A DNA stretch of 64,000 nt. Source: PALSA-1353 sp036267155 (GTDB taxonomy: Bacteria; Planctomycetota; Phycisphaerae; Tepidisphaerales; Tepidisphaeraceae). Positions 25,588 through 34,722 of the stretch are shown piece after piece (position 1 is the stretch's first letter; each line of letters begins with the position of its first letter). The translations under genes were made by a program, and so were the position numbers. Where the stretch lies: contig DATAWP010000007.1 in the NCBI GenBank assembly GCA_036267155.1, forward strand, positions 13,943 to 77,942, given 5' to 3'. The notes beneath the pieces were generated by a model. That model worked only from the letters and a program-made list of their open reading frames with translations. It made no database searches and had not been told where the DNA came from.

Positions 25588-26282
25588 TGAACTGGAGCAT
25601 TCTCGCGTCCGGGCGGGCTCGCTGGCAAGAAGCCTTCGAGCAGATGGCTGACCAGAATTTTCTTCACCACGTCCAGCGATGGCGCATTGCGTCCCAGAAT
25701 TTTCCCGATGCTCGTGACGCCCCGATCGGACAAACCGCAGGGAACGATATGCGAAAATCCGCTCAGATCGGTCGTGACATTCAGTGCCAGGCCGTGCAGC
25801 GAAACACCTCGGCGGATTCGCACGCCGATGGCGCAGATTTTCGCCAAATCATCGCCGTCCCACACCCAGACGCCGACGGCTTGCGGATCGGTAAACCCTT
25901 CGATGCCCAGTTCCGCCAGGGCCGCGATCACGATCGCTTCCAGCCGGTGCACGTATCCGCTGACGGAAAATCCGTGGTCGGCCAGGCGAATGATCGGATA
26001 CGCCACGATCTGCCCGGGCCCGTGATAAGTAATGTCTCCCCCGCGGTCGCTGTGGACGAGTTCGACGCCAAGCCGGGCAAGCTCCGGCGGAGGCGTCATC
26101 AGGTTTTTGATCGATTCGTCCCGCCGACCCAGCGTCACGACCGATGGATGTTCCACGATCAGGATTGTTTCTTCCCCGCCCTGCACGACATTCTCGTGGG
26201 CGCGTTCCTGTGCGTCCCATGCCTGGCGGTACGGCATGAGGCCAAGATCGGCGATCCCGATGGGTTTCGACGTTCCGCGCAT
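25584..26282 (-). CDS. lipB: Lipoyl(octanoyl) transferase LipB
   Basis: LipB moves octanoyl groups from acyl carrier protein to the lipoyl domains of 2-oxoacid dehydrogenases and the glycine cleavage system. RGGDITYHGPGQ (80-91), AKICAIGVRIRRGVSLHGLA with Lys148, and HIVPCGL with Cys182 form the catalytic Cys/Lys pair. The start is ATG 26282 (MRGTSKPIG), which gives the family's usual N-terminus. The open frame reaches a TTG at 26360, which would overlap the GH57 gene but adds unconserved residues. The length (232 aa) is normal. LipA is not in the window. Confidence 0.95.
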   Translation of the reverse strand: MRGTSKPIGIADLGLMPYRQAWDAQERAHENVVQGGEETILIVEHPSVVTLGRRDESIKNLMTPPPELARLGVELVHSDRGGDITYHGPGQIVAYPIIRLADHGFSVSGYVHRLEAIVIAALAELGIEGFTDPQAVGVWVWDGDDLAKICAIGVRIRRGVSLHGLALNVTTDLSGFSHIVPCGLSDRGVTSIGKILGRNAPSLDVVKKILVSHLLEGFLPASPPGRENAPVQ

Positions 26283-26347
26283 AGCATCATGCACTCGTCG
26301 CGTTCTTAGCCCCGCATGTACATGCAGCGCTTCAGGCGCGCGGTGCG

Positions 26348-28039
26348 TCACATCCACCAATTCAAATCGATATTCTGGAAAATGCTGTCGTGCTGGTCCA
26401 TTTCCTGCAATTCGGTCTTTCGCACGGCGGACAACTCACGCCCGGCCGCGGCCTCCTCGGCCATCAGCGTCGCGCGATCGAAATTCGTGGCATGGCCCGC
26501 GAACCGCTGAATCCCGTAATCCACCGCCCCGTGCGAATGAACCACAAACGGCCAGTCGCTGGCCTGCAATAACAGCAGTTGCCGCCCCGCACGCCGCATC
26601 AATTCCCCGACGCCTTCGCTGGTCCTCCACGGCAACTCGTGCAGGAGCTTGAGCATTCGGTTCTCGGCACGGTATTCGATCTCCCACATCCATCGATTGC
26701 GATCGTTGATCCAGACGCTGTGGTTCCCTTTCTCTCCCCATGAGCCTTCCGGCAGCCGCATGACCTTGTCCGCCGGATGGTGATAGAGCGCCTCCTCGGC
26801 GGTCATCAGATTCACGCTCTTGTCGTTGGCGAGGGTGAGAACCACATCCCGCAGAAACCGCGGACCCTCGAACCACCAGTGCCCGAACAGCTCCGCATCG
26901 AACGACGCGACGCACACGCCGTGGCGGCCGGTCCGGTCCCGATGCTCGCGAAGCACCTCCCGCACCACGTTGCAGAAGTGCTGGGCGTGCTCGTAAACCT
27001 TCGCGGCCACGTCGTCGGGATAATACGGGTCCTTCGCGCCGAGGCCGGCCTTGTTGTGCGTCACTTTCCAATATCGCAATCCGCGCTCGTTGTGCTTTTT
27101 GTGAAATTCCAGATAAACGCCGTTGCCGGGATAACCGCTGGAGCCGCTCCAGACCTGCTCACTGACCCGGGGGTGCCGGCCGAAGGCGAAACATTTGGGC
27201 GGCTCGGGTTGGCTGACGACGCCGGTTGGCTCCAGAACATCCCGCCATCCCCGCCGGGTGTCCCAATACAACTGCGCTTCGTTGACGCCGTGGAAATTTC
27301 CCTGGTCGAACGTCCCCATCGGTTGGCCGCCGGTGATCAGATGCGTATCGACAAAAAAATGCGTCACGCCGGCGTTGGCGATGAACAATTCCAATCCCGG
27401 CCGGTTGCGGGGATTGTCGTACAACACCGACGGGAGCCAGTGGTCCCACTGCGGGCGATAGGCGCATTCCGGCAGCCACATGCCGCGCGGCTTAACCCCC
27501 AACCGCTGCTGGCTGACGGCCGTTCCCGCCGACATCTGCGCCGCGATCGACTGGTCGTTCAGCATGAGCGGCAAATACGCATGCGTGGCATTACTGGTCA
27601 GAATCTGGATGTGTCCCTCGCGGAAACGCTGAGCGAATTCGGTGGGGATATCCCGTTTAATCCGATCGAAATGGGCCAGCCGGTCCTGGTACCACTTTTC
27701 CCATTGCCCGGCGAGATAGGCGAAGTGCAGGGCCCCGGATTGCTCAAATTCTTTCCGATCCGCGGCGGCGCGGCCGGCACGCTCCGTCAGATAGTCCGCA
27801 AACCCCGCTTTGAACCGATCATGGGAAAGCTGCTCAAGCAGCACGGGGGTCAAACCGATAGTCAGCGCTGGCCGTGCTTTGAGGAGGGCACACTCGCCGA
27901 TCATGTCAAGGATCGGCAAATACGTTTCCGCGGCCGCCTCAAAAAGCCACGCCTCCCCATGGGGATACGAACCGTGATTCAGGACATAGGGCAGATGTCC
28001 ATGTAGCACGATGCACAACGTGCCGAAGGCTTCGCTCAT
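26348..28039 (-). CDS. GH57 1,4-alpha-glucan branching enzyme-like protein
   Basis: The 563-aa enzyme has the GH57 layout: CIVLHGHLPYVLNHGSYPHG at the N-terminus, catalytic nucleophile Glu191 in WLPECAYRP, and the proposed acid Asp381 in SFDAELFGHWWFEG. A C-terminal DUF1957 helical domain includes NRMLKLLHELPW and LLLQASDWPF. This set matches the archaeal TK1436/actinobacterial branching enzymes, which make alpha-1,6 branches in glycogen. It is first of the GH57-lipB-CPBP-aminotransferase run on the minus strand. It complements the debranching enzyme at 7175 rather than the LacI-controlled secreted enzymes. Confidence 0.92.
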   Translation of the reverse strand: MSEAFGTLCIVLHGHLPYVLNHGSYPHGEAWLFEAAAETYLPILDMIGECALLKARPALTIGLTPVLLEQLSHDRFKAGFADYLTERAGRAAADRKEFEQSGALHFAYLAGQWEKWYQDRLAHFDRIKRDIPTEFAQRFREGHIQILTSNATHAYLPLMLNDQSIAAQMSAGTAVSQQRLGVKPRGMWLPECAYRPQWDHWLPSVLYDNPRNRPGLELFIANAGVTHFFVDTHLITGGQPMGTFDQGNFHGVNEAQLYWDTRRGWRDVLEPTGVVSQPEPPKCFAFGRHPRVSEQVWSGSSGYPGNGVYLEFHKKHNERGLRYWKVTHNKAGLGAKDPYYPDDVAAKVYEHAQHFCNVVREVLREHRDRTGRHGVCVASFDAELFGHWWFEGPRFLRDVVLTLANDKSVNLMTAEEALYHHPADKVMRLPEGSWGEKGNHSVWINDRNRWMWEIEYRAENRMLKLLHELPWRTSEGVGELMRRAGRQLLLLQASDWPFVVHSHGAVDYGIQRFAGHATNFDRATLMAEEAAAGRELSAVRKTELQEMDQHDSIFQNIDLNWWM

Positions 28040-28217
28040 GCACGGATGTTAACCGCCGCGTCCATGCGTGCCTATGTCTCACTCGGCGGCAAATTGCGCA
28101 AAGACGATGTATTGGGCTTGTCAAGAACATGTTCGCAAGGGTAAACTTAACTCCGCACGAGTCGGCAGGATCGGTTCGCGCATGGGAACTTGGTCGAATG
28201 AGACTGAGGGCGCCCAG

Positions 28218-28706
28218 ATGCTGCAGCAACCGCACGTCTTTCCTCCAATGCCCGAAATCGGCAAGTCGGAGTCTTACTACGCCAACCTCGCCCGTCAGGC
28301 CGACGCGGATGGAAGCATCTACGCCCACGAAGCGGCGAAAGTCGGCCAGTACGTCACCCTGGCGCTCGACACGCACTTGGATTGGCCCGCGAAATTACGA
28401 TATTTCGAGCATGCCTTGAAGCGCCACTGCGTTCTCCCGCCCGTCCCGGATGAGCCGGTCTGGGTTTTCTACCGCGATCTGGCGGATTTGGTGCGCCAAT
28501 ACGCCGGTCACGAAGCCCTTCGGCTGGCCAGCGCCGAGGACGATCTGTACGCAACTCGCCTGGCATTGGGCTCCGACCGGGAATCGGTCGAAGCCGACGC
28601 CGAGTTATTCTTCTCCCAGCTCCTGGGCACCGGCGACAAGCACCCCGAATGGGTCAGCGAAGACGATTGGTTTCAGCTCAAGTTGATCCGCGATCAGTGG
28701 ATTTGA
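28218..28706 (+). CDS. Conserved-looking cytoplasmic protein of unknown function
   Basis: The 162-aa protein from ATG 28218 (TGAGGG about 9 nt upstream) is acidic and helical, with MLQQPHVFPPMPEIGKSES, TLALDTHLDWPAKLRYFEHA, VWVFYRDLADLVRQYAGHEA and DDWFQLKLIRDQWI. ATG 28182 in the same frame would add 12 residues. No signal peptide, membrane helix or known catalytic motif is present. It is divergent from the GH57 gene, with a 178-bp gap that should hold promoters for both, and convergent with the beta-helix gene. Confidence 0.65.
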   Translation: MLQQPHVFPPMPEIGKSESYYANLARQADADGSIYAHEAAKVGQYVTLALDTHLDWPAKLRYFEHALKRHCVLPPVPDEPVWVFYRDLADLVRQYAGHEALRLASAEDDLYATRLALGSDRESVEADAELFFSQLLGTGDKHPEWVSEDDWFQLKLIRDQWI

Positions 28707-28712
28707 AAGAGC

Positions 28713-28729
28713 CGGGGCGTGTCGCCCCG
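28713..28729. terminator. Hairpin between convergent genes
   Basis: GGGGCG-TGTCG-CGCCCC-like symmetry (stem GGGGCG/CGCCCC) lies in the 49-bp gap between two convergent stops. There is no T tract, so a factor-dependent or bidirectional terminator is only a suggestion. Confidence 0.4.
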
Positions 28730-28755
28730 TTTGGGCCGTCCCGGCATCTGGCCGC

Positions 28756-30495
28756 TCATTTTACCCGCGCTTCTTTGGCTGAGATCACCGCGCCGCCGTT
28801 GGTGTTGATGACATGATCGATCCCGCTGCCGGGTTTTCCGCCAAACCGAAGCGTTATCATGTGGTGCATTTGGATTCCCGAAGAAACGGGGGTTTCGATT
28901 GCCGTCTCGGCGATCACCGGGGCCGAATAGAACACGCAATATACGCCCAACCCCCATGCTTCGTGCGTCGTTACCGCATCGCCCACTTTGTATGAAGCAT
29001 ATCCCCTGACGCCGCCGTGCGACCAGGCAGCCTCGCTTGGTGGATCGTACGGCATCTCCGACTGGTAAAGATAAACTCGTCCGCCATTGCCATTCCAAAT
29101 GGTCTGATACTCCTGACAATGTTCAACGAACAAGCCATACAGCGTGACATCGTTGCCGTTCACGATTAAGCCGTTGCGATTCTTGTTTGAGTTCCAGCCC
29201 GCGCCTTTGCCGTGATCCGCGCGCCAAAGCCAGAAATTGTCGCCCACGACATGGTTGGAGTTGATGGTGACGAATGAACTGGTCGTTCCGACCGCTGCGC
29301 CTCCGGCTCTGCAGAAGATGTCGTAAAGAAAAATAGGGTCGGTTGAATGGGATGCTGAAGCGCCCGGCTCCCCGACCTCCAGCAGCGCCGGTGATTCGAC
29401 CGTGCCCGCTTCGAACAGCAGGCCCCCCAGTTTGACTCCGTCGACGTCGGAAACCACCATCGCGGGGCGTCCTCTGTCCGGCACGAGCGTGGGATATCCC
29501 AAGCCCAGAACCACCGTGCCAGCCCGGGTTACGCGGATGCTGCTTTGCAAATGATAAATGCCCGGCGTGAACAGCAGGTTTTTTCCGGCGTCCAATGCGG
29601 CATTGATGCTGTCGGCATTGTCCTTGCCGGGATGCACCAAAAAGAATTGGTCAATCGGGATCGGCTTTCCAGGAGTCGTTCCATGAGCCCAGGTGATTCC
29701 CCGTGTGCCGCTGGAATTGAGGCTGGGAACCATCACATAATAGTGACCGCCGCCGTCCACAAAGAGATACGGCTTTTCAGCAATGATCGGAGTTTCCTGG
29801 ATAACCGTGTACGGCTTCAACGGCCACGTGCCCTCGGGCGGATTGCTCGTGCCGACAAAAACCATGTTCCAGCCTCCGCCGGTCCAATCTCCCCACTGGG
29901 CGTTCCTGGAAATCCATTGTTGTTGCGATCCGGAATCGACCAGCCCGTCAATTTTACAATCAGCCATGAAACCGCCGCTGGACCATCCGTTGTCTGAAAG
30001 TTTCAAATCGCCCTTCACGTGTATGCGGCGAAGTGCCGTCCCCTGCGAAACGGCCCAGACATCGGCGTCTCCGTCCCGCGTCGGAGTTACCGAAAGATTT
30101 TCGGCACACCTCCAGAAGTTGCAGGTGGCATTGCCCTTCCTCCAGGTTGCCTTGGATCGCACCGCGCCGGTGATGGAGACATCATCCGGCGATTGCCCCA
30201 ACCCCGCCACCTGCATGTAGAAACCAACCTGAACGTCGAGGTCGTAATGTCCCGGCTTGAAGAGAAAGGCGTAGCGATTGGAACCGAACTCACTACGTTC
30301 CTGCGTGGCGAAGACGACATTCATCCGTTGCTGGATGGTGGTCATCGACGGATCGAAGATCAGCACATTCGGACCAAAATCCGGATCGGCCGCGTGACCC
30401 AATCCAATCGACGGCATCCCCGCACCGAAGGCCGAAATACTTTGAACGGAAAATATCAGAACGGCCAGAAGCGAAACGGCTGATTTCGATTCCAT
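28756..30495 (-). CDS. Secreted right-handed beta-helix protein
   Basis: The 579-aa product has a signal peptide (SAVSLLAVLIFSVQSISAFG). The body resembles a secreted family, often misnamed 'adenylyl cyclase' or 'coagulation factor 5/8 domain' in actinobacteria. Its features include IGLGHAADPDFGPNVLIFDP, NRYAFLFKPGHYDLDVQVGF, LSDNGWSSGGFMADCKIDG and NFWLWRADHGKGAGWNSNKN. The alternating short strands and Gly/Asn turns (LYGLFVEHCQEYQTIWNGNG) are those of a pectate-lyase or GH55-like beta helix. I expect a carbohydrate-active or carbohydrate-binding role, but no catalytic residues can be named with confidence. It borders the alpha-glucan locus. Confidence 0.75.
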   Translation of the reverse strand: MESKSAVSLLAVLIFSVQSISAFGAGMPSIGLGHAADPDFGPNVLIFDPSMTTIQQRMNVVFATQERSEFGSNRYAFLFKPGHYDLDVQVGFYMQVAGLGQSPDDVSITGAVRSKATWRKGNATCNFWRCAENLSVTPTRDGDADVWAVSQGTALRRIHVKGDLKLSDNGWSSGGFMADCKIDGLVDSGSQQQWISRNAQWGDWTGGGWNMVFVGTSNPPEGTWPLKPYTVIQETPIIAEKPYLFVDGGGHYYVMVPSLNSSGTRGITWAHGTTPGKPIPIDQFFLVHPGKDNADSINAALDAGKNLLFTPGIYHLQSSIRVTRAGTVVLGLGYPTLVPDRGRPAMVVSDVDGVKLGGLLFEAGTVESPALLEVGEPGASASHSTDPIFLYDIFCRAGGAAVGTTSSFVTINSNHVVGDNFWLWRADHGKGAGWNSNKNRNGLIVNGNDVTLYGLFVEHCQEYQTIWNGNGGRVYLYQSEMPYDPPSEAAWSHGGVRGYASYKVGDAVTTHEAWGLGVYCVFYSAPVIAETAIETPVSSGIQMHHMITLRFGGKPGSGIDHVINTNGGAVISAKEARVK

Positions 30496-30727
30496 GATTC
30501 TGCCTGAACGGAAAATGCCCCGCCGGATCCGGGATTCTCCGGATCACCTTACCCGACTGCGCAGCCGAGCGGTGGACGGCAAATATACCGCCATCCCGCC
30601 GCCGCGGCTCGCACTTTTTTGACTTTTGAGATCGTAAGGGTTGGTGAACGTAGCTCACTGGGCGCAACCGCGCACCACAGACGACCAATCAGCCATTCCG
30701 CACCCGCCTCTCTAAAAGGCGGGTTCT
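30496..30727. other. 232-bp intergenic gap with an inverted repeat
   Basis: Between the stop of the PEP-CTERM gene and the start of the beta-helix gene. At 30703-30723 CCCGCCT and AGGCGGG form a 7-bp stem with a 7-nt loop, 5 bp after the PEP-CTERM stop, without a clear T tract. It is a possible weak terminator. No promoter stands out. Confidence 0.45.
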
Positions 30728-33343
30728 CTAGATTTGCGATCGTCGTGATCGTCGCCCAAGAATTCCAATTCCGGCAACGACCATCAATCCGAGAGACGCA
30801 GGCTCGGGAACATCGGCCATCAGGCCGTTGGCGGCCGCGAAGGCGTCGAGTGCGGCCCAATCGGCGGAGGTTGCCACATCGGCACTGCTGCCAGCTGATT
30901 TGCCGAAGTTGCCGGCCAACAGGCCGAAGTCAACGCTGTTGACCACGCCGTCATAATTGAAATCGCCCTGGTCCCAGACCTTGCCCGACTTGCCGAAGTT
31001 CGCCGCCATGTCGCCGAAGTCGATGCTGTTCACCGAGCCATCGAGATTGGCGTCTCCATAGAGCGTGTACTTCACTTCGAGTTGGCCGGAGGTGATGCCG
31101 CTGACGCCGCCGTCGGCGCCGTCGGCATAGCCGATCCCGTACTTGGTACCGGTTGGAGAAGAGGTCACGATGCCTCCCACCCCATTCCATGCGCCGCCGG
31201 CATAGCCCGCGGCCAGATAACCTCGGATCGTGGAATCGATGCTGCCATCCGGATCGCTGAGGATGAGGTGGTTATTGGTGATATCCAGGTCCCCTCCGGT
31301 GTTGATCACCAGACCACCCTGCGTGCTTGCGCCGCTGTTGACGGCCAGTTGCAGCGCACCGCTAACGGTCAGAGTTCCCGTACCGCTGACCGTTCCAACG
31401 GTGCCGTTGCCCGTGACCGACATCGATCCGTTGTTGACCAATCCGCCGGCCTGGCTGAAGTTGACCGCGAAGAGGCTCATCCCGCTGTTAACGGTCGTTA
31501 CTCCCGAACCCGAGAAGTTGCCGCCCGCAATCGTGTCGTTGATAACGAGCGAACCATCATTGGCCACGTTCCCGCCGATCGGAAGCGATGTGCCCGCGGT
31601 CGAAGAAAGCGTCAATGTAGCGCCGGTATCTACTGTCGTGCCGCCGGCGTACGTGTTGTTACCCGAAAGTGTGAGCGATCCGCTGGCAACGACCAGCGCC
31701 GTGGCATTTCCGGCCGAACCAGAGCTGTCGTTGATGTTGCCGATGAAGTTGCTCGGGTTGGTGTTGCTCCCGCCGTAGGTGAGAGTGGCGGTGCCGGCGA
31801 GGGTGCTGGTGTTGATGATCTGAGAAACCGCGCCGAGCGTCGTGGTATTGGGTCCGGTGACCTCGGTCAGGCTGCTGACCGTTGCGTTAAAGCTGTTCAG
31901 ATCGAGCACGCCCGACGGAAGGTCCACGGCACTGAGCGTCAGCGCCGTGCCGATCGGCAATGCGGTGGATGATCCCAATTGCAGGTTTCCGCTGTCGACG
32001 ATCGTTCCGCCCGCATACGAGTTGTTGCCGCTGAGGGTCACCTCCGCCAGAGTAAACACGCCTCCGCCGCCGAGATCGTCCGTGGTCAGGCTGCCGGACC
32101 CGCTGATGTTTCCGGAAATGACTATGGTGTCGCCGTGGTTGACGACCGTCACGTTCGTGTTGGAATTGAGCACCACCGGCGCGGAAATGGTGTGGGTTCC
32201 ACCATAATCCGTCACCGTCGCCGTATTGGCGCCATCGTCGAACGTCAACGTGCCGCCCGTGCTGGCGATCGTGTATGAATTGCTGTCACTGAAGCTCATC
32301 GCGCCAACCGAATAGTTGGAAGCCAGCGAAACCGTCGCGTTCGCCGTCGCGCTGGCGAAGCTGGCGCTGTCGCCGGCGAGATGTGGAATATATCCGTTCG
32401 TCCAGTTCGTTGAGGTGCCCCAATCGCCGTTGCCCGTGGCGATCCACGTCCCGTTGGGAAGCGACGGAACATTCACGGAGAACCAGCCATCGTTAATGCC
32501 CGAAAGATTGAATGTCCCAGCGCTGGGCCCGGCCAAACCGCCGGTGAGGCCCGTCCCCGAGACGCTCGAGGTTCCCACGGGCAACCCCGGGAGAAACTGG
32601 TTGGACAGGCCGCCGTCATTCCCGCCGTTGATGTCGGCCATGATCGTGATGTTCGACCCCGCCGCCGGATTGCCCAGCGCGGCCAGGGGGATTCCAATCT
32701 CCAATCCAGTGGTCACCGCATCGGCGGCGGTGGGGTCGGCCGCGGTGCCGGTCCCGCCGTCTCCGACGACGCCCGCCGCATTCGTGTTATTCAGACCCAC
32801 CTTCAGGCCTGTCAAATTCTGGTTGTTGCCGACGCCACCGGTCAGTGGAACGCTGCCCAGATAATTCGCGGTGTTGTTCACCAGATCGTATTGATCGATG
32901 TAAAGCGTGTTGCTGTAATCGTTGGCGTCGATCGCATACGTGGCGTTAAAACCGGGACTGAAGACCGAACCATTCATGGCTGATAGCGGTCCGGATGCGG
33001 TTGAAGCGTTCAGAACATTCTGTCCGTTGGCGCGCCCGTCGTCGATGAAGATATCGACGTGGTTGCCGTTGTTCTCAAAATTGCCCGAGAAAAACAGATA
33101 AAGCTCGCCGTTCTGCACGACGCCATAGGCGGCATCCAATTCCGAGCCTGCGGCGGAGGTGCCATCCCCCACCGTGCTGTCGCCATAGCTGGTGTTCACC
33201 GTCTGCGTCGCCAGAACACTGCCGTATCCCGCGTCGAGCGTTCCATCAACGGCAATCTGAGCGCTGGCATGTTGCGCCGCTCCCGCCAAAGCAAATCCTC
33301 CGAGGCACAACGACAAATTTTGTATCCGTGACCGCTTGCGCAT
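30728..33343 (-). CDS. PEP-CTERM surface protein with dockerin-like repeats and passenger-type beta repeats
   Basis: The 871-aa product starts at ATG 33343 behind AAAGGGAG. After a signal peptide come four parts. (1) At about 30-290 is an N-terminal module nearly identical in plan to the protein at 41328 (QTVNTSYGDSTVGDGTS, AYGVVQNGELYLFFSGN). (2) Gly/Ser/Thr/Asn-rich repeats of the autotransporter-passenger type follow (LTLSGNNTYAGGTTVDTG). (3) Two EF-hand/dockerin-like repeats are next (GDANLDGSVNSIDFGDMAAN, GDFNYDGVVNSVDFGLLAGN). (4) The end is a PEP-CTERM sorting tail, VPEPASLGLMV...GRRSRRSQI. PEP-CTERM tails are cut by exosortase, which is not encoded here. Two LacI-type sites lie 107 and 345 bp upstream. 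Confidence 0.9.
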   Translation of the reverse strand: MRKRSRIQNLSLCLGGFALAGAAQHASAQIAVDGTLDAGYGSVLATQTVNTSYGDSTVGDGTSAAGSELDAAYGVVQNGELYLFFSGNFENNGNHVDIFIDDGRANGQNVLNASTASGPLSAMNGSVFSPGFNATYAIDANDYSNTLYIDQYDLVNNTANYLGSVPLTGGVGNNQNLTGLKVGLNNTNAAGVVGDGGTGTAADPTAADAVTTGLEIGIPLAALGNPAAGSNITIMADINGGNDGGLSNQFLPGLPVGTSSVSGTGLTGGLAGPSAGTFNLSGINDGWFSVNVPSLPNGTWIATGNGDWGTSTNWTNGYIPHLAGDSASFASATANATVSLASNYSVGAMSFSDSNSYTIASTGGTLTFDDGANTATVTDYGGTHTISAPVVLNSNTNVTVVNHGDTIVISGNISGSGSLTTDDLGGGGVFTLAEVTLSGNNSYAGGTIVDSGNLQLGSSTALPIGTALTLSAVDLPSGVLDLNSFNATVSSLTEVTGPNTTTLGAVSQIINTSTLAGTATLTYGGSNTNPSNFIGNINDSSGSAGNATALVVASGSLTLSGNNTYAGGTTVDTGATLTLSSTAGTSLPIGGNVANDGSLVINDTIAGGNFSGSGVTTVNSGMSLFAVNFSQAGGLVNNGSMSVTGNGTVGTVSGTGTLTVSGALQLAVNSGASTQGGLVINTGGDLDITNNHLILSDPDGSIDSTIRGYLAAGYAGGAWNGVGGIVTSSPTGTKYGIGYADGADGGVSGITSGQLEVKYTLYGDANLDGSVNSIDFGDMAANFGKSGKVWDQGDFNYDGVVNSVDFGLLAGNFGKSAGSSADVATSADWAALDAFAAANGLMADVPEPASLGLMVVAGIGILGRRSRRSQI

Positions 33344-33449
33344 TGATTTCTCCCTTTACAATATGAGATGACCGTAAAAAAATTCGATTTAACGTGTATT
33401 GTGAAATTGCGCCGGGTCCGGACCCGAATGTGTCCAGCCCGCAAAATGA

Positions 33450-33463
33450 GTTAAACGGTTAAC
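33450..33463. promoter_or_regulatory. LacI-family operator candidate 1
   Basis: GTTAAACGGTTAAC is a 14-bp palindrome with one mismatch pair and a central CG, the form of LacI-family operators. It lies 107 bp upstream of the PEP-CTERM gene at 30728-33343 and matches the perfect site at 41193. Confidence 0.6.
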
Positions 33464-33687
33464 TTCCCTCCTCAAAAAAAAGCAGATGATGAATCTGCCT
33501 CCACGCGCCTTCATCCACGCCTCCGATTAATTCGCCAAGCAAAAACTACCGCAAACCGCCGCTGCCGCCAACGTAACCTCGCTCGCGACTACCCGCCCAA
33601 GATAGCACGCCACCCCGCCGACGGCAAGAAAAAAGTTTACCAATCCCCCATTTTCGCCTCATCCACAATCGCCCCAAAAAACAATCA

Positions 33688-33704
33688 GGTTAATCGCTTC
33701 ACTA
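33688..33704. promoter_or_regulatory. LacI-family operator candidate 2
   Basis: GGTTAATCGCTTCACTA differs at one base of 17 from the site at 42383-42399 (GGTTAATCGGTTCACTA). It is about 345 bp upstream of the PEP-CTERM gene and might act with candidate 1 by looping. Confidence 0.45.
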
Positions 33705-33798
33705 ATATGCTGTTACGGGTGGCTTGTCTGCTCAATGGACGGCATGTCCGTCAATACCTTGAGGAGTTCCGATGAAGCGCCCGGCATCAGCTCCGGCA

Positions 33799-34722
33799 TC
33801 AGCTCTTGCCGCCGGTCATCGAAATGTTCTCCACGAAGTATCGCTGGGCGGCGGCGAACAGCAGCAGGCACGGAATCATCGTCACGAAGCTGGCGGCCAT
33901 CAATTGGTTCACGTGTGAGACCCCGTATTGGCCATTAAAGCTGGCCAGAGCCAGGGCCAGCGTCCGATTCTCCGGAGAGTTCAGATAGATCAGCGGATTG
34001 AGGAAATCGTTCCACGTGTTCATGAACGTATAGATGGCGGTGATGGCAATCACCGGACCGCACAGGGGCATCATGATTTGCCAGTAAATTCGCGCGGTGC
34101 CGGCGCCGTCGATGCGGGCGGCTTCCATCAGCTCCTCTGGAATCGCGGCGAAGAACTGGCGGAACATGAAGACGAAGAACGGGCCGGCCAGCCAGGACGG
34201 CACGATCAGCGGTAAAAATGTGTCTATCCAGCCCAGCCAGCGGAACAGAATGAACAGCGGGATCATCGTCACCTGCGCCGGGAGCATCATGGTGCTGAGC
34301 ATGATCATGAACAGCACGTTGCGGCCGCGGAACCGGAACCGCGCAAAGCCGAAACCCACGATGCTGCTGGAAATGATCTGGCCCAGGACGCACAGGACGC
34401 TGATGACGACGGTATTGGGAAGCGTCCGGCCGAGGTCCATCTTGTCCCTGCCGAGGGCGTCAATGTAATTGTGCCACTGAAATGTGCGAGGCAGCATGGT
34501 CGGGGGAACGTGCTGAATCTCCGGATCGGTTTTCAGGCTGCTGCCAATCATCCAGAGAAACGGAAGCAGCATGGCGACGGCGCCGATGATCAACATGGCG
34601 TAAATCGCGGCCGTCCAGCTGTGACGGCGCCAGCGCATGGGCATCCCCCGCAATCCGGGCGTGACGCCGGCCACACCCGAGGCGCCGCGCGCCATCGTCA
34701 AATTCGTCGTTGCATCGCTCAT
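33799..34722 (-). CDS. Carbohydrate ABC transporter permease, MalG type
   Basis: The 307-aa protein has six membrane helices (AAIYAMLIIGAVAMLLPFLW first) and the EAA loop EAARIDGAGTARIYWQIMMP that contacts the ATPase. It ends VENISMTGGKS, typical of MalG-like subunits. Its ATG overlaps the stop of the upstream fusion gene (ATGA), so the two permease halves are made in step. It forms the second half of the channel for an oligosaccharide, presumably maltodextrin given the neighbours. No ATPase gene is nearby; in many bacteria a shared MsiK/UgpC-type ATPase encoded elsewhere serves such systems. Confidence 0.93.
   Translation of the reverse strand: MSDATTNLTMARGASGVAGVTPGLRGMPMRWRRHSWTAAIYAMLIIGAVAMLLPFLWMIGSSLKTDPEIQHVPPTMLPRTFQWHNYIDALGRDKMDLGRTLPNTVVISVLCVLGQIISSSIVGFGFARFRFRGRNVLFMIMLSTMMLPAQVTMIPLFILFRWLGWIDTFLPLIVPSWLAGPFFVFMFRQFFAAIPEELMEAARIDGAGTARIYWQIMMPLCGPVIAITAIYTFMNTWNDFLNPLIYLNSPENRTLALALASFNGQYGVSHVNQLMAASFVTMIPCLLLFAAAQRYFVENISMTGGKS

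Larger units (their letters stand above)
33344..33798. other. 455-bp regulatory gap upstream of the PEP-CTERM gene
   Basis: It holds the ribosome binding site AAAGGGAG (33349-33356), two LacI-type operator candidates listed separately, and otherwise AT-richer sequence with several A/T runs. No gene is supported in it. The permease gene stop (33799) marks the right edge. Confidence 0.5.
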
